A stretch of 56,224 nt of DNA from an uncultured Coriobacteriaceae bacterium (GCA_944320725.1 CALUIM010000019.1:1-56224), one strand, 5' to 3'; shown: positions 20,095 through 29,132, counted from the first letter of the stretch. Program-made: numbers and translations. Notes: generated by a model from the sequence alone, not told the origin.

Positions 20095-21498
20095 ATGACG
20101 TCGATGCAGGTTGCGATCGGTATGATTCCCGAGCCCGTGCGCGACTGCGCGGCCGCGCCCACGGCGCTCACCGATCAGACCATCTCGGAGCGTGTGGAGA
20201 AGGTCCTCGCCCGTATGGGTGAGCTTAAGCTCGACCAGCTGGTCATCTACTGCGATGTAGAGCATGCGGGCAACTTCACCTACCTTGCAGGGTTCTTCAC
20301 GCGGTTCGAAGAAGGTCTCTTAGTGGTGGATGCCAGCGGGTCCATGTGCTTTGTGCTGGGGAACGAGAATTTCAACAAGGCGGGCAAGGCGCGCCTCGAT
20401 GCGCGTGCGGTGCTTGCCCCGGTGTTCTCGCTGCCGAATCAGCCCGATACCGTACGCAAGCCGCTTGCCGAGCTGCTACGCGAGGCGGGTATCGAGCAGG
20501 GTGCACGCGTGGGGCTTGCCGGTTGGAAGCTTTTTGCAGCAGCCGGGGAGGCGCCCGATGGCGCCGGCGAGCGCTTCGATGTGCCGGCCTTTATCGTCGA
20601 GGCGCTGCGCACGGCAGCGGGCGAGGGCGGTACGGTGGTCAACGCCACGAACGTCTTCATTGGGCCCGGCGGCGTGCGCACCACCAACAACGCCAATGAG
20701 ATTGCGCACTATGAGTTTGGTGCGGCGCTTGCCTCGGACGGTATGCTCGACGCGCTCGACGCCGTCATGCCCGGCGTGTCCGAGATGGATCTGGGCGATA
20801 AGCTTGCGCGGCGCGGCAGGCACACCAACGTGGTGACCATCGCGGCAAGCGGTCCCAGGTTCGTGGGTGCCAACATGTTTCCCAGCGAGAACACCGTGAA
20901 GTGGGGCGACCCAGTATCGCTTACGGTGGGCTATGCCGGCGGCCTGTCGAGCCGGGCCGCATACGCGGTGAGCACGGCAGATGAGCTGCCGGCGGGACAG
21001 CGCGACTGGTTTGAGCGCGTGGTGGCTCCGTATTACACCGCCTACGCACGCTGGCTCGAGACCGTACATGTGGGAATGACGGGCGGCGAGCTGTTTGCGC
21101 TGGTCGATCGCCTGTTGCCGCGTGCCGAGTTTGGATGGTCGCTGTGCCCGGGGCATCTTGTGGCCGATGAGGAATGGCTCTGCTCGCCGGTGTATGAGGG
21201 CTCGCGCGAGCGCATTGCGAGCGGCATGCTCTTCCAGATTGACATCATCCCAGCTGTTCCCGGCTATGCTGGCGCGAGTGCCGAGAGCACGGTCGCTGTG
21301 GCTGATGCCGCCCTGCAGCGCGAGATCGAGATGTGGTATCCCACGCTCTGGAGCCGCATCCAGGCGCGGCGTGCCTACATCGAGGGGACGCTCGGTATCC
21401 GGCTCTCGGGTGAGGTACTGCCCATGTGCTCCACGGTGGGCTATCTGAGGCCCTATCTGCTCAACCATCGCAAGGCATGCTACGTAGTGCGTACGTAG
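20095..21498 (+). CDS. M24 (aminopeptidase P/creatinase-like) family protein, probably catalytically degenerate
   Basis: 467 residues from ATG at 20095 (AAAGGAGGCC upstream). The N-terminal half looks like a creatinase/aminopeptidase N domain (LKLDQLVIYCD, FTYLAGFFTRFEEGLLVVD). The C-terminal half looks like the pita-bread fold (NEIAHYEFGAALAS, LCPGHL, SGMLFQIDIIP). M24 enzymes bind two metals through two Asp, one His and two Glu. By eye, the first Asp aligns with Thr (SLTVG), the second is missing (GLSSRAAY), one Glu is Asp (QIDIIP), and only His and the last Glu (SAESTVAV) look kept. Probably not a standard peptidase; function unknown. Confidence 0.75.
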   Translation: MTSMQVAIGMIPEPVRDCAAAPTALTDQTISERVEKVLARMGELKLDQLVIYCDVEHAGNFTYLAGFFTRFEEGLLVVDASGSMCFVLGNENFNKAGKARLDARAVLAPVFSLPNQPDTVRKPLAELLREAGIEQGARVGLAGWKLFAAAGEAPDGAGERFDVPAFIVEALRTAAGEGGTVVNATNVFIGPGGVRTTNNANEIAHYEFGAALASDGMLDALDAVMPGVSEMDLGDKLARRGRHTNVVTIAASGPRFVGANMFPSENTVKWGDPVSLTVGYAGGLSSRAAYAVSTADELPAGQRDWFERVVAPYYTAYARWLETVHVGMTGGELFALVDRLLPRAEFGWSLCPGHLVADEEWLCSPVYEGSRERIASGMLFQIDIIPAVPGYAGASAESTVAVADAALQREIEMWYPTLWSRIQARRAYIEGTLGIRLSGEVLPMCSTVGYLRPYLLNHRKACYVVRT

Positions 21499-21593
21499 AC
21501 GTATGAGGGTTGTGCGCCAAGGCGCAGTGTGTCACAGACGTTGCTAATGGGTGACGGCCCGTCGTGCCTCGCTGGCATGGCGGGCAGCTTTCG

Positions 21594-21599
21594 TATAAT
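21594..21599 (+). promoter_or_regulatory. Putative -10 box of the gatCAB operon
   Basis: A consensus TATAAT hexamer 42 bases before gatC. I see no convincing -35 hexamer at 16-18 bases, so the promoter call rests on the -10 box and position. Confidence 0.45.
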
Positions 21600-21640
21600 G
21601 GTGCGTATTGAACTAAGAACGAAATTCGGAAGGAGCGCCC

Positions 21641-21946
21641 ATGGCACTCACCGAGAACGATGTGCGCGGTATTGCCGACTATGCGCGCATTGCGCTCACG
21701 GACGATGAGCTCACCGAGATGACGGCGTACATGAACGATGCCGTGGCGATGCTCGAGCCCGTGCTTGCCTATAACCTGCCCGATATCACGCCTACGTTTC
21801 ATCCCATCGGGGATCTGTCGAATGTGATGCGCGAGGACGCGCAGGCACCGGCGCGCGATCTTTCGCGTGAGGCGGCGCTGGGCAATGCGGGCGCCACGCG
21901 CGATAGCAGCTTCCGTGTGCCCTCGATTTTGGGGGAGGATGAGTAG
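21641..21946 (+). CDS. gatC: Aspartyl/glutamyl-tRNA amidotransferase subunit C
   Basis: 101 residues, typical GatC: DVRGIADYARIALTDDEL, MNDAVAMLEPV and MREDAQAP. It stabilises GatA and GatB in the complex that turns Glu-tRNA(Gln), and often Asp-tRNA(Asn), into the amide form. CGGAAGGAGCG precedes the ATG. First of gatC-gatA-gatB, with one base between its stop and gatA. Confidence 0.95.
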   Translation: MALTENDVRGIADYARIALTDDELTEMTAYMNDAVAMLEPVLAYNLPDITPTFHPIGDLSNVMREDAQAPARDLSREAALGNAGATRDSSFRVPSILGEDE

Positions 21947-21947
21947 C

Positions 21948-23471
21948 ATGGCGACGAACTTCGATTCCCTTACCGCTGCGCAGCTTGCAGCGGGCGTTGC
22001 CTCGGGTGCGTGGTCGGCGGTCGAGGTGGCTCGTGCCGCACTCGACGCCATCCAGGCGCGCGAGACCGAGGTGCAGGCATTTCTGCAGATAACGCCCGAG
22101 CTGGCGATCGCCGCCGCAGAGCGCGTGGATGCGGCGCGCGCCGCGGGCGAGCCGCTGCCGCCGCTTGCGGGCGTGCCGGTGGCCATCAAAGACAACATGA
22201 ACCTCACGGGCACGCGCACGACCTGCGCGTCGCGTATGCTCGAAAACTATGAGTCGCCCTATACCGCCACGTGCGTGCAGCGCATGCTCGATGCGGGCTG
22301 CGTGCCGGTGGGCAAGGCCAATATGGACGAGTTCGCGTTTGGCAGCTCAACCGATAGCTCGGCGTTCCACCCTACGAATAACCCGTGGGATACGAGCCGC
22401 GTACCGGGCGGTTCTTCGGGTGGTTCGGCGGCAGCGGTTGCCGCGGGCATGGTGCCGCTCTCTCTGGGATCCGATACGGGCGGCTCCATTCGCCAGCCGG
22501 CAGCCCTGTGCGGTGTCGTGGGCATGAAGCCCACGTACGGCGCGGTGTCGCGCTACGGTGTGGTGGCGTTCGGCAGCTCGCTCGACCAGGTGGGGCCGTT
22601 TGGCCGCACGGTCGAGGACGTGGCACTCGCGATGGATGCGCTCGTAGCCGGCGGTCGCGACGCGTACGATTCCACCTCGCAGGAGGTGGCGCCGTCGTTT
22701 ACCCAGGCAGCGCGCGCATCGGCCGAGGGACTTGCGGGCACGCGCATCGGCCTCGTGCCTGCCTTCATGGATGCCGAGGGCCTCACGCCCGAGGTGCGTG
22801 CAGGCGTTATGCACGCCGCCGCCGCGCTCGAGGCGGCCGGCGCCGAGCTCGTTGAGGTCGACCTCCCGCATGTCGATGCGGCAATTGCCGCCTACTATGT
22901 GATCGGTCCCGCCGAAGCGTTCTCCAACCTCGCGCGTTTCGACGGTATCCGTTACGGCTACCAGGAGCCCGGCTGCACAACGCTTGCCGCACAGAGCGCG
23001 CTCTCGCGTGCCCACGGGTTCGGCGCGGAGGCCAAGCGCCGTCAGATGCTTGGCGCTTACCTGCTCTCGAGCGGCGTGTACGATACGTACTACTACGCCG
23101 CACAGAAGGCCCGCACCCTCATCACGGACGACTACAACGCGGCATTTGCGCAGGTCGATGCCATTCTCATGCCAGCGACGCCGCACGCGGCGTTCCAGCA
23201 CGGCGAGATTTCCGATCCCACGCAGATGTACCTCTCCGACATGTACACCATCTCGCTTAACATTGCAGGTAACGGCGGTATCTCGGTGCCGGTGGGGCTG
23301 GGCGAGGATTCCGGCCTGCCCATGGCGGCGCAGCTGGTTGCCCCGGCGTTTGCCGATGAGCGACTCATCACCTTCGCCGCCGCTATCGAGCGCGCCTGCG
23401 CCAGCGCATCCAACGCTTCGGTGCTCGGCGTGGCACCGGCGTTTGCCGGGAAAGGAGGTGAGCTCGCATGA
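21948..23471 (+). CDS. gatA: Aspartyl/glutamyl-tRNA amidotransferase subunit A
   Basis: 507 residues, amidase-signature family. The Ser-cisSer-Lys triad is K81 (AIKDNMN), S156 (GGSSGGSAAAV) and S180 (DTGGSIRQPA). It releases ammonia from glutamine and channels it to GatB. The start ATG at 21948 lies one base after the gatC stop, with GGGGGAGGATGAG as ribosome site. The stop overlaps gatB by ATGA. Confidence 0.96.
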   Translation: MATNFDSLTAAQLAAGVASGAWSAVEVARAALDAIQARETEVQAFLQITPELAIAAAERVDAARAAGEPLPPLAGVPVAIKDNMNLTGTRTTCASRMLENYESPYTATCVQRMLDAGCVPVGKANMDEFAFGSSTDSSAFHPTNNPWDTSRVPGGSSGGSAAAVAAGMVPLSLGSDTGGSIRQPAALCGVVGMKPTYGAVSRYGVVAFGSSLDQVGPFGRTVEDVALAMDALVAGGRDAYDSTSQEVAPSFTQAARASAEGLAGTRIGLVPAFMDAEGLTPEVRAGVMHAAAALEAAGAELVEVDLPHVDAAIAAYYVIGPAEAFSNLARFDGIRYGYQEPGCTTLAAQSALSRAHGFGAEAKRRQMLGAYLLSSGVYDTYYYAAQKARTLITDDYNAAFAQVDAILMPATPHAAFQHGEISDPTQMYLSDMYTISLNIAGNGGISVPVGLGEDSGLPMAAQLVAPAFADERLITFAAAIERACASASNASVLGVAPAFAGKGGELA

Positions 23472-25168
23472 GGGAGCTCAGCGAAGTTCTTGAGGACTGG
23501 GAGGCCGTGATTGGCCTCGAGATCCATACCGAGCTCACAACGCTCGAGACCAAGATGTTCTGCAACTGCAAGCTCACGCACGACGACGAGCCCAATACGC
23601 ACGTGTGCCCGGTGTGCCTGGGTCTCCCGGGCGCGCTGCCCGTGCCCAATCGCCGCGCGATTGAGTACATCGTGAAAGCGGGCCTCGCTACCAACTGCGA
23701 GATCCAGAAGCACTCGATGTTCTACCGCAAGCACTACTTCTATCCCGATATGGCGAAGAACTTCCAGACCACGCAGGGGCCGGTGGCGTTCGCGATGCAC
23801 GGGCACCTCGATCTGGAGGTCACGGGCCGTGGCGCTCAAGAGCGCCCTGCGTGCGCGTTTGGCGAGGCGGAGGCCGAGAGCCTCGCGTCGGCGTCTGCCG
23901 CGGCAGTGGGCCTCTCCGCCGATCTCTCCCGCATGGCGGGCGAGAAGGGGAGCGGCGAAGCTGCCGAAGGGGCGCTCGCGGGTCTTTCCTCGTACGACAC
24001 CGCTTCGCTTGCTGTGGCTGAGCGCCATGAGGATGGCTCGTACACGGTACCCATCCGCATCCTGCGCATCCACATGGAGGAGGACGCCGCCAAGATGGTG
24101 CACGTAGGCGGCGAGGAAGGGCGCATCGGCGGTGCGGCGGAGAGCCTCATCGACTACAACCGCTGCGGCACCCCGCTTATCGAGCTCGTGACCGAGCCCG
24201 ATCTCCGCACGCCCGAGGAGGCGCGCCTCTTCATGGAGAAGCTGCGCCGCATCTTCGTGACGCTGGGCATCTCCGACTGCTCGATGGAAAAGGGCTCCAT
24301 GCGTTGCGACGGCAACGTGAGCCTGCGTCGCCGCGGCTCCACCGAGCTGGGTACCAAAACCGAGCTCAAGAACCTCAACTCCTTCAAGGCGCTGCACGAC
24401 GGCCTTGCCTTTGAGATCTGCCGCCAGGCCGAGGTGCTCGAGGAGGGCGGCGAGATCTACCAGGAGACCCGCCATTGGGAGCCCAGCCGCAAACGCACCG
24501 TCGTGATGCGCACCAAGGAGACGGCAGACGACTACCGCTTCTTCCCCGATCCCGATCTGGCGCCGTTCGACCTTACCGACGAGTTCATCGAGCACTGTGC
24601 CTCCGAGATTCCCGAGCTGCCCGATGCCAAGCGCGACCGCTTTGAGCACGATTTTGGTATCAAGCGTGCCGATGCCGAGCAGATTGCCGGCGATCCCGCG
24701 ACGGCGCAGTTCTTCGAGGCGGCCGCCGCGGGCCTTACCGGCAAGGCCGCGCAGACGGTGGCGAACCTCATCGTGAACGAGCTCACGGGGTATCTCAACG
24801 CCGCTGGCGCCGAGGTGACGCTGGCCACGTGCGGCATCACGCCCGCACAGGTAGCCTCGCTCGCCAAGCTGCTCGCAGAAGATGCCATCAGCTCCAACCA
24901 GGGACACGAGGTCTTCACGCTCATGGCCGAGACGGGCGATGACCCCGCCAAGATCGTGGACGAGCGCGGCATGCGCCAGGTGAGCGACACGGGCGCGCTG
25001 CAGACAATCGTCGATGCGGTGCTTGCTCGCTGCGAGGACCAGGCGCAGCAGTATCGCGATGGCAACACCAAGGTGCTGGGATTCCTCGTGGGCCAGTGCA
25101 TGCGGGAGAGCCGTGGCACGGGCAACCCCAAGCTCTTCAATGAGCTGCTTCGGGAGTCGCTCTCGTAG
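23468..25168 (+). CDS. gatB: Aspartyl/glutamyl-tRNA amidotransferase subunit B with central insertion
   Basis: 566 residues against about 480 usually. GatB activates the misacylated tRNA with ATP and amidates it. Seen: VIGLEIHTEL, zinc-site cysteines (CNC and CPVC, residues 32-50), RKHYFYPDMAKNFQ, RIHMEEDAAK, CGTPLIELVTEPD, TKTELKNLNSF and the C-terminal tRNA-binding YqeY-like domain (GFLVGQCMRES). The extra length is an Ala/Ser/Gly-rich insert of about 70 residues (roughly 121-190). It sits between LDLEVTGR and TVPIRILRIHM, in a surface hairpin beside the active-site cleft. The next gene starts 24 bases on. Confidence 0.95.
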   Translation: MRELSEVLEDWEAVIGLEIHTELTTLETKMFCNCKLTHDDEPNTHVCPVCLGLPGALPVPNRRAIEYIVKAGLATNCEIQKHSMFYRKHYFYPDMAKNFQTTQGPVAFAMHGHLDLEVTGRGAQERPACAFGEAEAESLASASAAAVGLSADLSRMAGEKGSGEAAEGALAGLSSYDTASLAVAERHEDGSYTVPIRILRIHMEEDAAKMVHVGGEEGRIGGAAESLIDYNRCGTPLIELVTEPDLRTPEEARLFMEKLRRIFVTLGISDCSMEKGSMRCDGNVSLRRRGSTELGTKTELKNLNSFKALHDGLAFEICRQAEVLEEGGEIYQETRHWEPSRKRTVVMRTKETADDYRFFPDPDLAPFDLTDEFIEHCASEIPELPDAKRDRFEHDFGIKRADAEQIAGDPATAQFFEAAAAGLTGKAAQTVANLIVNELTGYLNAAGAEVTLATCGITPAQVASLAKLLAEDAISSNQGHEVFTLMAETGDDPAKIVDERGMRQVSDTGALQTIVDAVLARCEDQAQQYRDGNTKVLGFLVGQCMRESRGTGNPKLFNELLRESLS

Positions 25169-25192
25169 GGTTTCTGTAAAAGGAGGCCGATC

Positions 25193-26467
25193 ATGTACAG
25201 TCCGTTTCTCGACGAGAACGGTCGGCCGAAGGGCCTTCACGAGATCGCGTATCGCGACCTCGCCCAGCTCGCCGAGCGTGACGAGGGGTACGTGCTCGAG
25301 TTCAAGCGCTCGTTCACCGCGACCGTGAAGGCCAAGGTGCCCAAGATCATCGCCTCGTTTGCCAACTCGCGCGGCGGCTGGCTGGTGATTGGCATCGCCG
25401 ACGATGACCATGCGCTTTGTCCGGTCCCACGTGCGTCTGCCGATTACAGCCAGGTCATCGGCGAGCTCTGCCGCCGGCACATCTCGCCGGCGCCTCCTTT
25501 CGACGTGCGCTTCATTGCCGATCCGTCTAACGACGATCAGGGCGTTATCGTGGTTGCGGTCGAGGAGGGTGGGTTCCCGCCGTACGTTGCCGATGGTGTG
25601 GTGGAGATTCGCGAGGGCTCAACGTCGGGACCGGCGGTGGGGTCGGCGTTGGTTGAGCTCTACGACAAGGCGATGCGGCATCAGCGCCATATTGCCGAGT
25701 TTTGCCGCAGGACGGTGTACTATGCACGGCCCGTGCCGCTGTTCGATTTGTACCTGTACCGCCTGGGAGCTGCGCAGCGCGATGTTCCCGGGCGCGGCGA
25801 GATCCAAGAGCGGGCGGATGCCATGCGCCGTGCGTTTGCGGCGCAAGGGCTTTCGTGCCACGTGCAGCATGCGCACGATTCGCTGATCTTTAGAACGTCG
25901 ATTGCCTTCGACGGGTTCGTGCCCCATTCGGCAATCGAGCTGTTCCCCGATGAATCCATCAAGCTTACGGTGCCGGCGGTGCTGTGCTCGCCTGAGGAGC
26001 GCACTGCGGCGCTCGAGGCGCTGCGCACGGCGTGCGGTGCGGCTTCGGCAGAGGATGTGGGGTCGCTGCGCGATCACGACGCGCGCGTGATGTCTGCTTC
26101 TGATACGTTGCGGCGCGTGACGCGCATGGCATCGCTGCTCGACCGGTATATCCGCATGCGCTCGTCCAGCTGGCGGCACTATGCGGCGGCGTATGAGCTC
26201 GAGAACATGGCAGGCGTGCTGCTCTGGTCAAACGATCCGCTCTATCTTGCATACGCACAGGACCACGGGCCCCTGTTTTGCGGCACCACCGACTGCCGCA
26301 GCCGCGTGCGCTATCTCGATGACGGCGAGCACGATTCGTTCCGCGCGCGCCAGTTTGCCGGTAGCCACTTCTTTGAAGCATGCGGCTTGCCGCTTGGCTC
26401 GCCGTCGCCCGAGGACAACGCGCTTGTCGATGTGTTGCTGCGCACCGAACGCGGCGCCAAGTCGTAG
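25193..26467 (+). CDS. AlbA_2 / Schlafen-type putative DNA-binding ATPase-like protein
   Basis: 424 residues, ATG preceded by AAAAGGAGGCC. Residues about 30-155 match the AlbA_2 domain: EFKRSFTATVKAKVPKIIASFANSRGGWLVIGIADD, FDVRFIADPSNDDQGVIVV, GGFPPYVADGVVEIREGSTS. Such domains occur in predicted transcription regulators and in helicase- or defence-linked proteins. The remainder (160-424), with a helical RTVYYARPVPLFDLYLY region and a DDGEHDSFRARQFAGSHFF segment near the end, is not recognised. The 24-base gap to gatB suggests co-transcription. A terminator beyond its stop points the other way, for tmRNA. Confidence 0.72.
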   Translation: MYSPFLDENGRPKGLHEIAYRDLAQLAERDEGYVLEFKRSFTATVKAKVPKIIASFANSRGGWLVIGIADDDHALCPVPRASADYSQVIGELCRRHISPAPPFDVRFIADPSNDDQGVIVVAVEEGGFPPYVADGVVEIREGSTSGPAVGSALVELYDKAMRHQRHIAEFCRRTVYYARPVPLFDLYLYRLGAAQRDVPGRGEIQERADAMRRAFAAQGLSCHVQHAHDSLIFRTSIAFDGFVPHSAIELFPDESIKLTVPAVLCSPEERTAALEALRTACGAASAEDVGSLRDHDARVMSASDTLRRVTRMASLLDRYIRMRSSSWRHYAAAYELENMAGVLLWSNDPLYLAYAQDHGPLFCGTTDCRSRVRYLDDGEHDSFRARQFAGSHFFEACGLPLGSPSPEDNALVDVLLRTERGAKS

Positions 26468-26498
26468 CGCATGTTATGCGTGGCTTTGGGATGAATCG

Positions 26499-26535
26499 AA
26501 AAAAGTCGAACCATGCCCCGAAGGACATAGTTCGA
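26499..26535 (-). terminator. Rho-independent terminator of ssrA
   Basis: On the minus strand a 14-bp stem (GTCGAAC and TATGTCC with GGGCATG and GTTCGAC) closes a TTCG tetraloop and is followed by TTTTTT. It lies 13 bases past the tmRNA 3' end. Confidence 0.92.
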
Positions 26536-26547
26536 CCAATTCTCCTA

Positions 26548-26915
26548 TGGTGGAGCCGCGGAGAATCGAACTCCGGTCCACGAAAGCCCCCTGATCGGCA
26601 TCTCCAGGCTCAGTCGCTGATTTGATCTCGGATGCGTTGCGCGCAGCGACACGCTCGCGGCATCCCAACCGGTTCGATCTTAGCCTGCGCCATACCGATT
26701 ACGTGCGCAGGAGCATTCCCCTGAAATGACATCGCCCCCGGGGCGGGGAAGACCCGGGTTTGACGTGCCGCTAATTAATTAAGCAGCAAGAGCCAGCTGG
26801 GGCTCGTAAGAAGAATTCTTGTCAATTCATTTTGACAGTACCCCTGTTTACCGTGGCGAGGAGACCACGGCCTGCTTCCTCTCTCAGAGCTATCGTGTCG
26901 AAACCAGTCGGCCCC
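26548..26915 (-). ncRNA. ssrA: tmRNA (transfer-messenger RNA)
   Basis: 368 bases. On the minus strand the 5' end GGGGCCGACUGGUUUCGAC and the 3' end CGGCUCCACCA form a 7-bp acceptor stem with the alanine-identity G3-U pair and an encoded CCA. A T-arm (CGGAG, TTCGATT, CTCCG) precedes it. The mRNA-like part ends in the in-frame tag GCT CTT GCT GCT TAA (stop at 26781-26779). Read from a likely GAC resume codon at 26823, the tag is DKNSSYEPQLALAA; an in-frame TGA two codons upstream limits the start. tmRNA rescues stalled ribosomes with SmpB and marks the product for proteolysis. A strong terminator follows. Confidence 0.96.
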
Positions 26916-27180
26916 ATGTATGGGACGGTGGCGGCTGCCGGACCCCTGCCGGCGGCGCTCGACCTGTCAAGGTACCTCGGGGACAGTGTCCCAGGGGATT
27001 ACGTATTCTACCACGCAGACGCTCGGCGTATACACGTCGTTTGCGTCGACCGTGCACAGGTGTTTGTGGTTGCCCTGCGCCCGGCCGCCGCGTCGTGCCG
27101 AAATGGGTATAAGCATCGCTGTTGAAGCATCGAGCGGCGAGCAACCTCGATTGCGGCGCACGCGGCGCATAAGGAGGAAC

Positions 27181-28062
27181 ATGATGGAGCAGACTGGTAG
27201 CGAGCAGGCGCGGGGCGCGGGCAAGGTCGCCGCGATCTTCGAGGGCGGCAGCATGCGCTGCCAGTTCACCGCTGGTGTGATCGACGTATTGCTTGAGCAA
27301 GGCATCGAGGTAGATGCGTGCTTCGGTGTTTCGGCGGGCGCCATGAGCGGTCTCAGCTTCAAGTCGCGGCAGATTGGGCGTGTGAACCGCGTGAACCTCG
27401 CCTTCTGCAATGACGAGCGCTACATGAGTCCAAAGCTGCTGGCCACCACCGGCTGCTTCATTGGCTACGATTTCTTGTTCAACGACATCCAGGACCGCAT
27501 CGATCCGTTTGATAACGAGGCGTATCGAACCAACCCGATGCGCCTTGTGGCCACCGCGACCGATATCGTGTTTGGCACGGCAGACTATCTCGAGGTCAAA
27601 GATGCGATTCTCGACCTCGATATGATTCGTGCATCGACTTCCATGCCGCTGCTCACGCCGCCGGTCGAGCTGGGTGGGCACAGCTACCTCGACGGTGGCA
27701 TCGCCGATTCGGTGCCGGTGGAGCATGTTCTCGAAGACGAAGGCTACGATCGTGCAATCGTGGTGCTCACGCAGGACCGCGGGTATGTGAAAGAACCGTA
27801 CGACATGATGACGGCGGCGCACGCGCGCTACGGCGAGTACCCGTATTTCCTCGATGCGCTCGAGACGCGTCATGAGCGCTATAACGAACAGCGCGAGCAC
27901 ATCTGGGAATACGAGCGCCAGGGCCGTGCGCTCGTAATCGCACCGCCGCATCCCGTTGAGGTGGGGCACGTCGAGCATGATCCCTCGAAGCTGCTTGAGC
28001 TCTACATCCAAGGGCGCCGCGAGACCCTGCGCTGCCTCAATCGCATCCGCGCGTTCGTGTAG
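27181..28062 (+). CDS. Patatin-like phospholipase/acyl hydrolase (YjjU/RssA-like)
   Basis: 293 residues from ATG at 27181 (ATAAGGAGGAAC upstream). The patatin catalytic dyad is visible: S51 in GVSAG and D171 in the DGG motif (YLDGGIAD). The oxyanion glycine loop is EGGSMR (21-26). The C-terminal half has the helical extension (DMMTAAHARYGEYPYF, ERQGRALVIAPPHPVEVG) of the bacterial YjjU/YlbK-like subgroup. It probably hydrolyses membrane lipid acyl esters. The 265 bases upstream, up to tmRNA, show no clear promoter. Confidence 0.92.
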   Translation: MMEQTGSEQARGAGKVAAIFEGGSMRCQFTAGVIDVLLEQGIEVDACFGVSAGAMSGLSFKSRQIGRVNRVNLAFCNDERYMSPKLLATTGCFIGYDFLFNDIQDRIDPFDNEAYRTNPMRLVATATDIVFGTADYLEVKDAILDLDMIRASTSMPLLTPPVELGGHSYLDGGIADSVPVEHVLEDEGYDRAIVVLTQDRGYVKEPYDMMTAAHARYGEYPYFLDALETRHERYNEQREHIWEYERQGRALVIAPPHPVEVGHVEHDPSKLLELYIQGRRETLRCLNRIRAFV

Positions 28063-28141
28063 CGTCGCGCGGGGTCAACCCGCATGCGCCATAGCTTGCG
28101 GAGACTCTGCGAAAAACCCAGCAATTGCTGCAAGATGGCAG

Positions 28142-28169
28142 TTGACGTTCGCTATGGGCGCGGTATACT
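28142..28169 (+). promoter_or_regulatory. Promoter of rplM-rpsI
   Basis: TTGACG (28142-28147) and TATACT (28164-28169) are 16 bases apart. The leader to the rplM start is about 57 bases and GC-poor compared with its surroundings. Confidence 0.65.
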
Positions 28170-28232
28170 CGTGCAGTTACTTTTCAGAGCCCCGTGAATC
28201 TCTGTCAAGACACAACTGTTGGAGGAGTCCAA

Positions 28233-28676
28233 GTGATTTCAAAGTCGACTCACTACGCCAAGCAGGGTGAGGTCCAGCGCAACTGGGTTCTCATCGATGC
28301 CGAGGGTGCTGTGCTGGGCCGTCTTGCCACCCAGATCGCCATGATCCTGCGCGGCAAGAACAAACCTCAGTTCACCCCCAATTCCGACTGCGGCGACTTC
28401 GTGGTAGTCATCAACGCCGATAAGGTCCAGCTTACCGGCAACAAGGCTGCTCACAAGACCTACTATCGCCACAGCGGTTACAACGGCGGCCTCAAGGCCG
28501 AGAGCTTCCGTATGGCGATGGAGAAGCACCCCGAGCGCGTCATCGAGCACGCCGTCCGCGGCATGCTCCCCAAGACCACCCTGGGTCGCCAGCAGCTCAC
28601 CAAGCTCAAGATCTATGCTGGTCCTGAGCATCCGCATGCTGCGCAGAATCCCGTCAAGATCGAGCTGGAGGCGTAA
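28233..28676 (+). CDS. rplM: 50S ribosomal protein L13
   Basis: 147 residues from GTG at 28233, which has GGAGGAG seven bases upstream. The longer reading from 28194 lacks a ribosome site. Family features: [48 protein letters not shown] is the usual L13 N-terminal half (spread over residues 16-65), then [12 protein letters not shown] and [13 protein letters not shown]13 is an early assembly protein of the large subunit. It is followed after 3 bases by rpsI, the universal L13-S9 pair. Confidence 0.97.
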   Translation: MISKSTHYAKQGEVQRNWVLIDAEGAVLGRLATQIAMILRGKNKPQFTPNSDCGDFVVVINADKVQLTGNKAAHKTYYRHSGYNGGLKAESFRMAMEKHPERVIEHAVRGMLPKTTLGRQQLTKLKIYAGPEHPHAAQNPVKIELEA

Positions 28677-28679
28677 ACC

Positions 28680-29075
28680 ATGGCTGAGAACACCGTTGTC
28701 TACCAGGGCACCGGGCGTCGTAAGAACGCCGTTGCCCGTGTCCGCCTTGTTCCCGGCACCGGCAAGGTGACCGTCAACAAGCGCGATGCTGCCGAGTACT
28801 TCGGCCGCCAGCAGCTGCTCGACGGCGCCCTCGCGCCCTTCAAGGTCACCGACACCATGGGTGCCTTCGACGTGATCGCGCTGTGCGATGGCGGCGGCAT
28901 CTCCGGTCAGGCCGGCGCCCTGCGCCTTGGCATTGCCCGCGCGCTGCTGAACGCTGGCGACTACCGTGCCGACCTCAAGAAGGCTGGCTACCTCACGCGT
29001 GACGCCCGCGTGGTCGAGCGCAAGAAGTACGGTCTCAAGAAGGCCCGTCGCGCGCCGCAGTTCTCCAAGCGCTAA
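28680..29075 (+). CDS. rpsI: 30S ribosomal protein S9
   Basis: 131 residues. [19 protein letters not shown], the [15 protein letters not shown] helix and the basic tail ending in QFSKR are characteristic. The last Lys-Arg reaches the P-site tRNA in the ribosome. In operon with rplM, and ended by a strong terminator. Confidence 0.98.
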   Translation: MAENTVVYQGTGRRKNAVARVRLVPGTGKVTVNKRDAAEYFGRQQLLDGALAPFKVTDTMGAFDVIALCDGGGISGQAGALRLGIARALLNAGDYRADLKKAGYLTRDARVVERKKYGLKKARRAPQFSKR

Positions 29076-29101
29076 CGACTGCTTTCAAAAATCGTTGCAG
29101 C

Positions 29102-29132
29102 AAGAACCTGTCGCTTTGCGGCAGGTTCTTTT
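29102..29132 (+). terminator. Rho-independent terminator of rplM-rpsI
   Basis: AGAACCTGTCGC pairs with GCGGCAGGTTCT around a TTT loop and runs into TTTTCTG. Confidence 0.88.

Noticed and set aside
21513-21526. TGCGCC-AA-GGCGCA as a terminator after the M24-like gene
   Set aside because: The two-base loop and missing T-run make it a poor terminator.
26965-26970. Perfect TTGACA on the minus strand upstream of tmRNA
   Set aside because: No -10 hexamer lies at 16-18 bases, so I do not call it the ssrA promoter.
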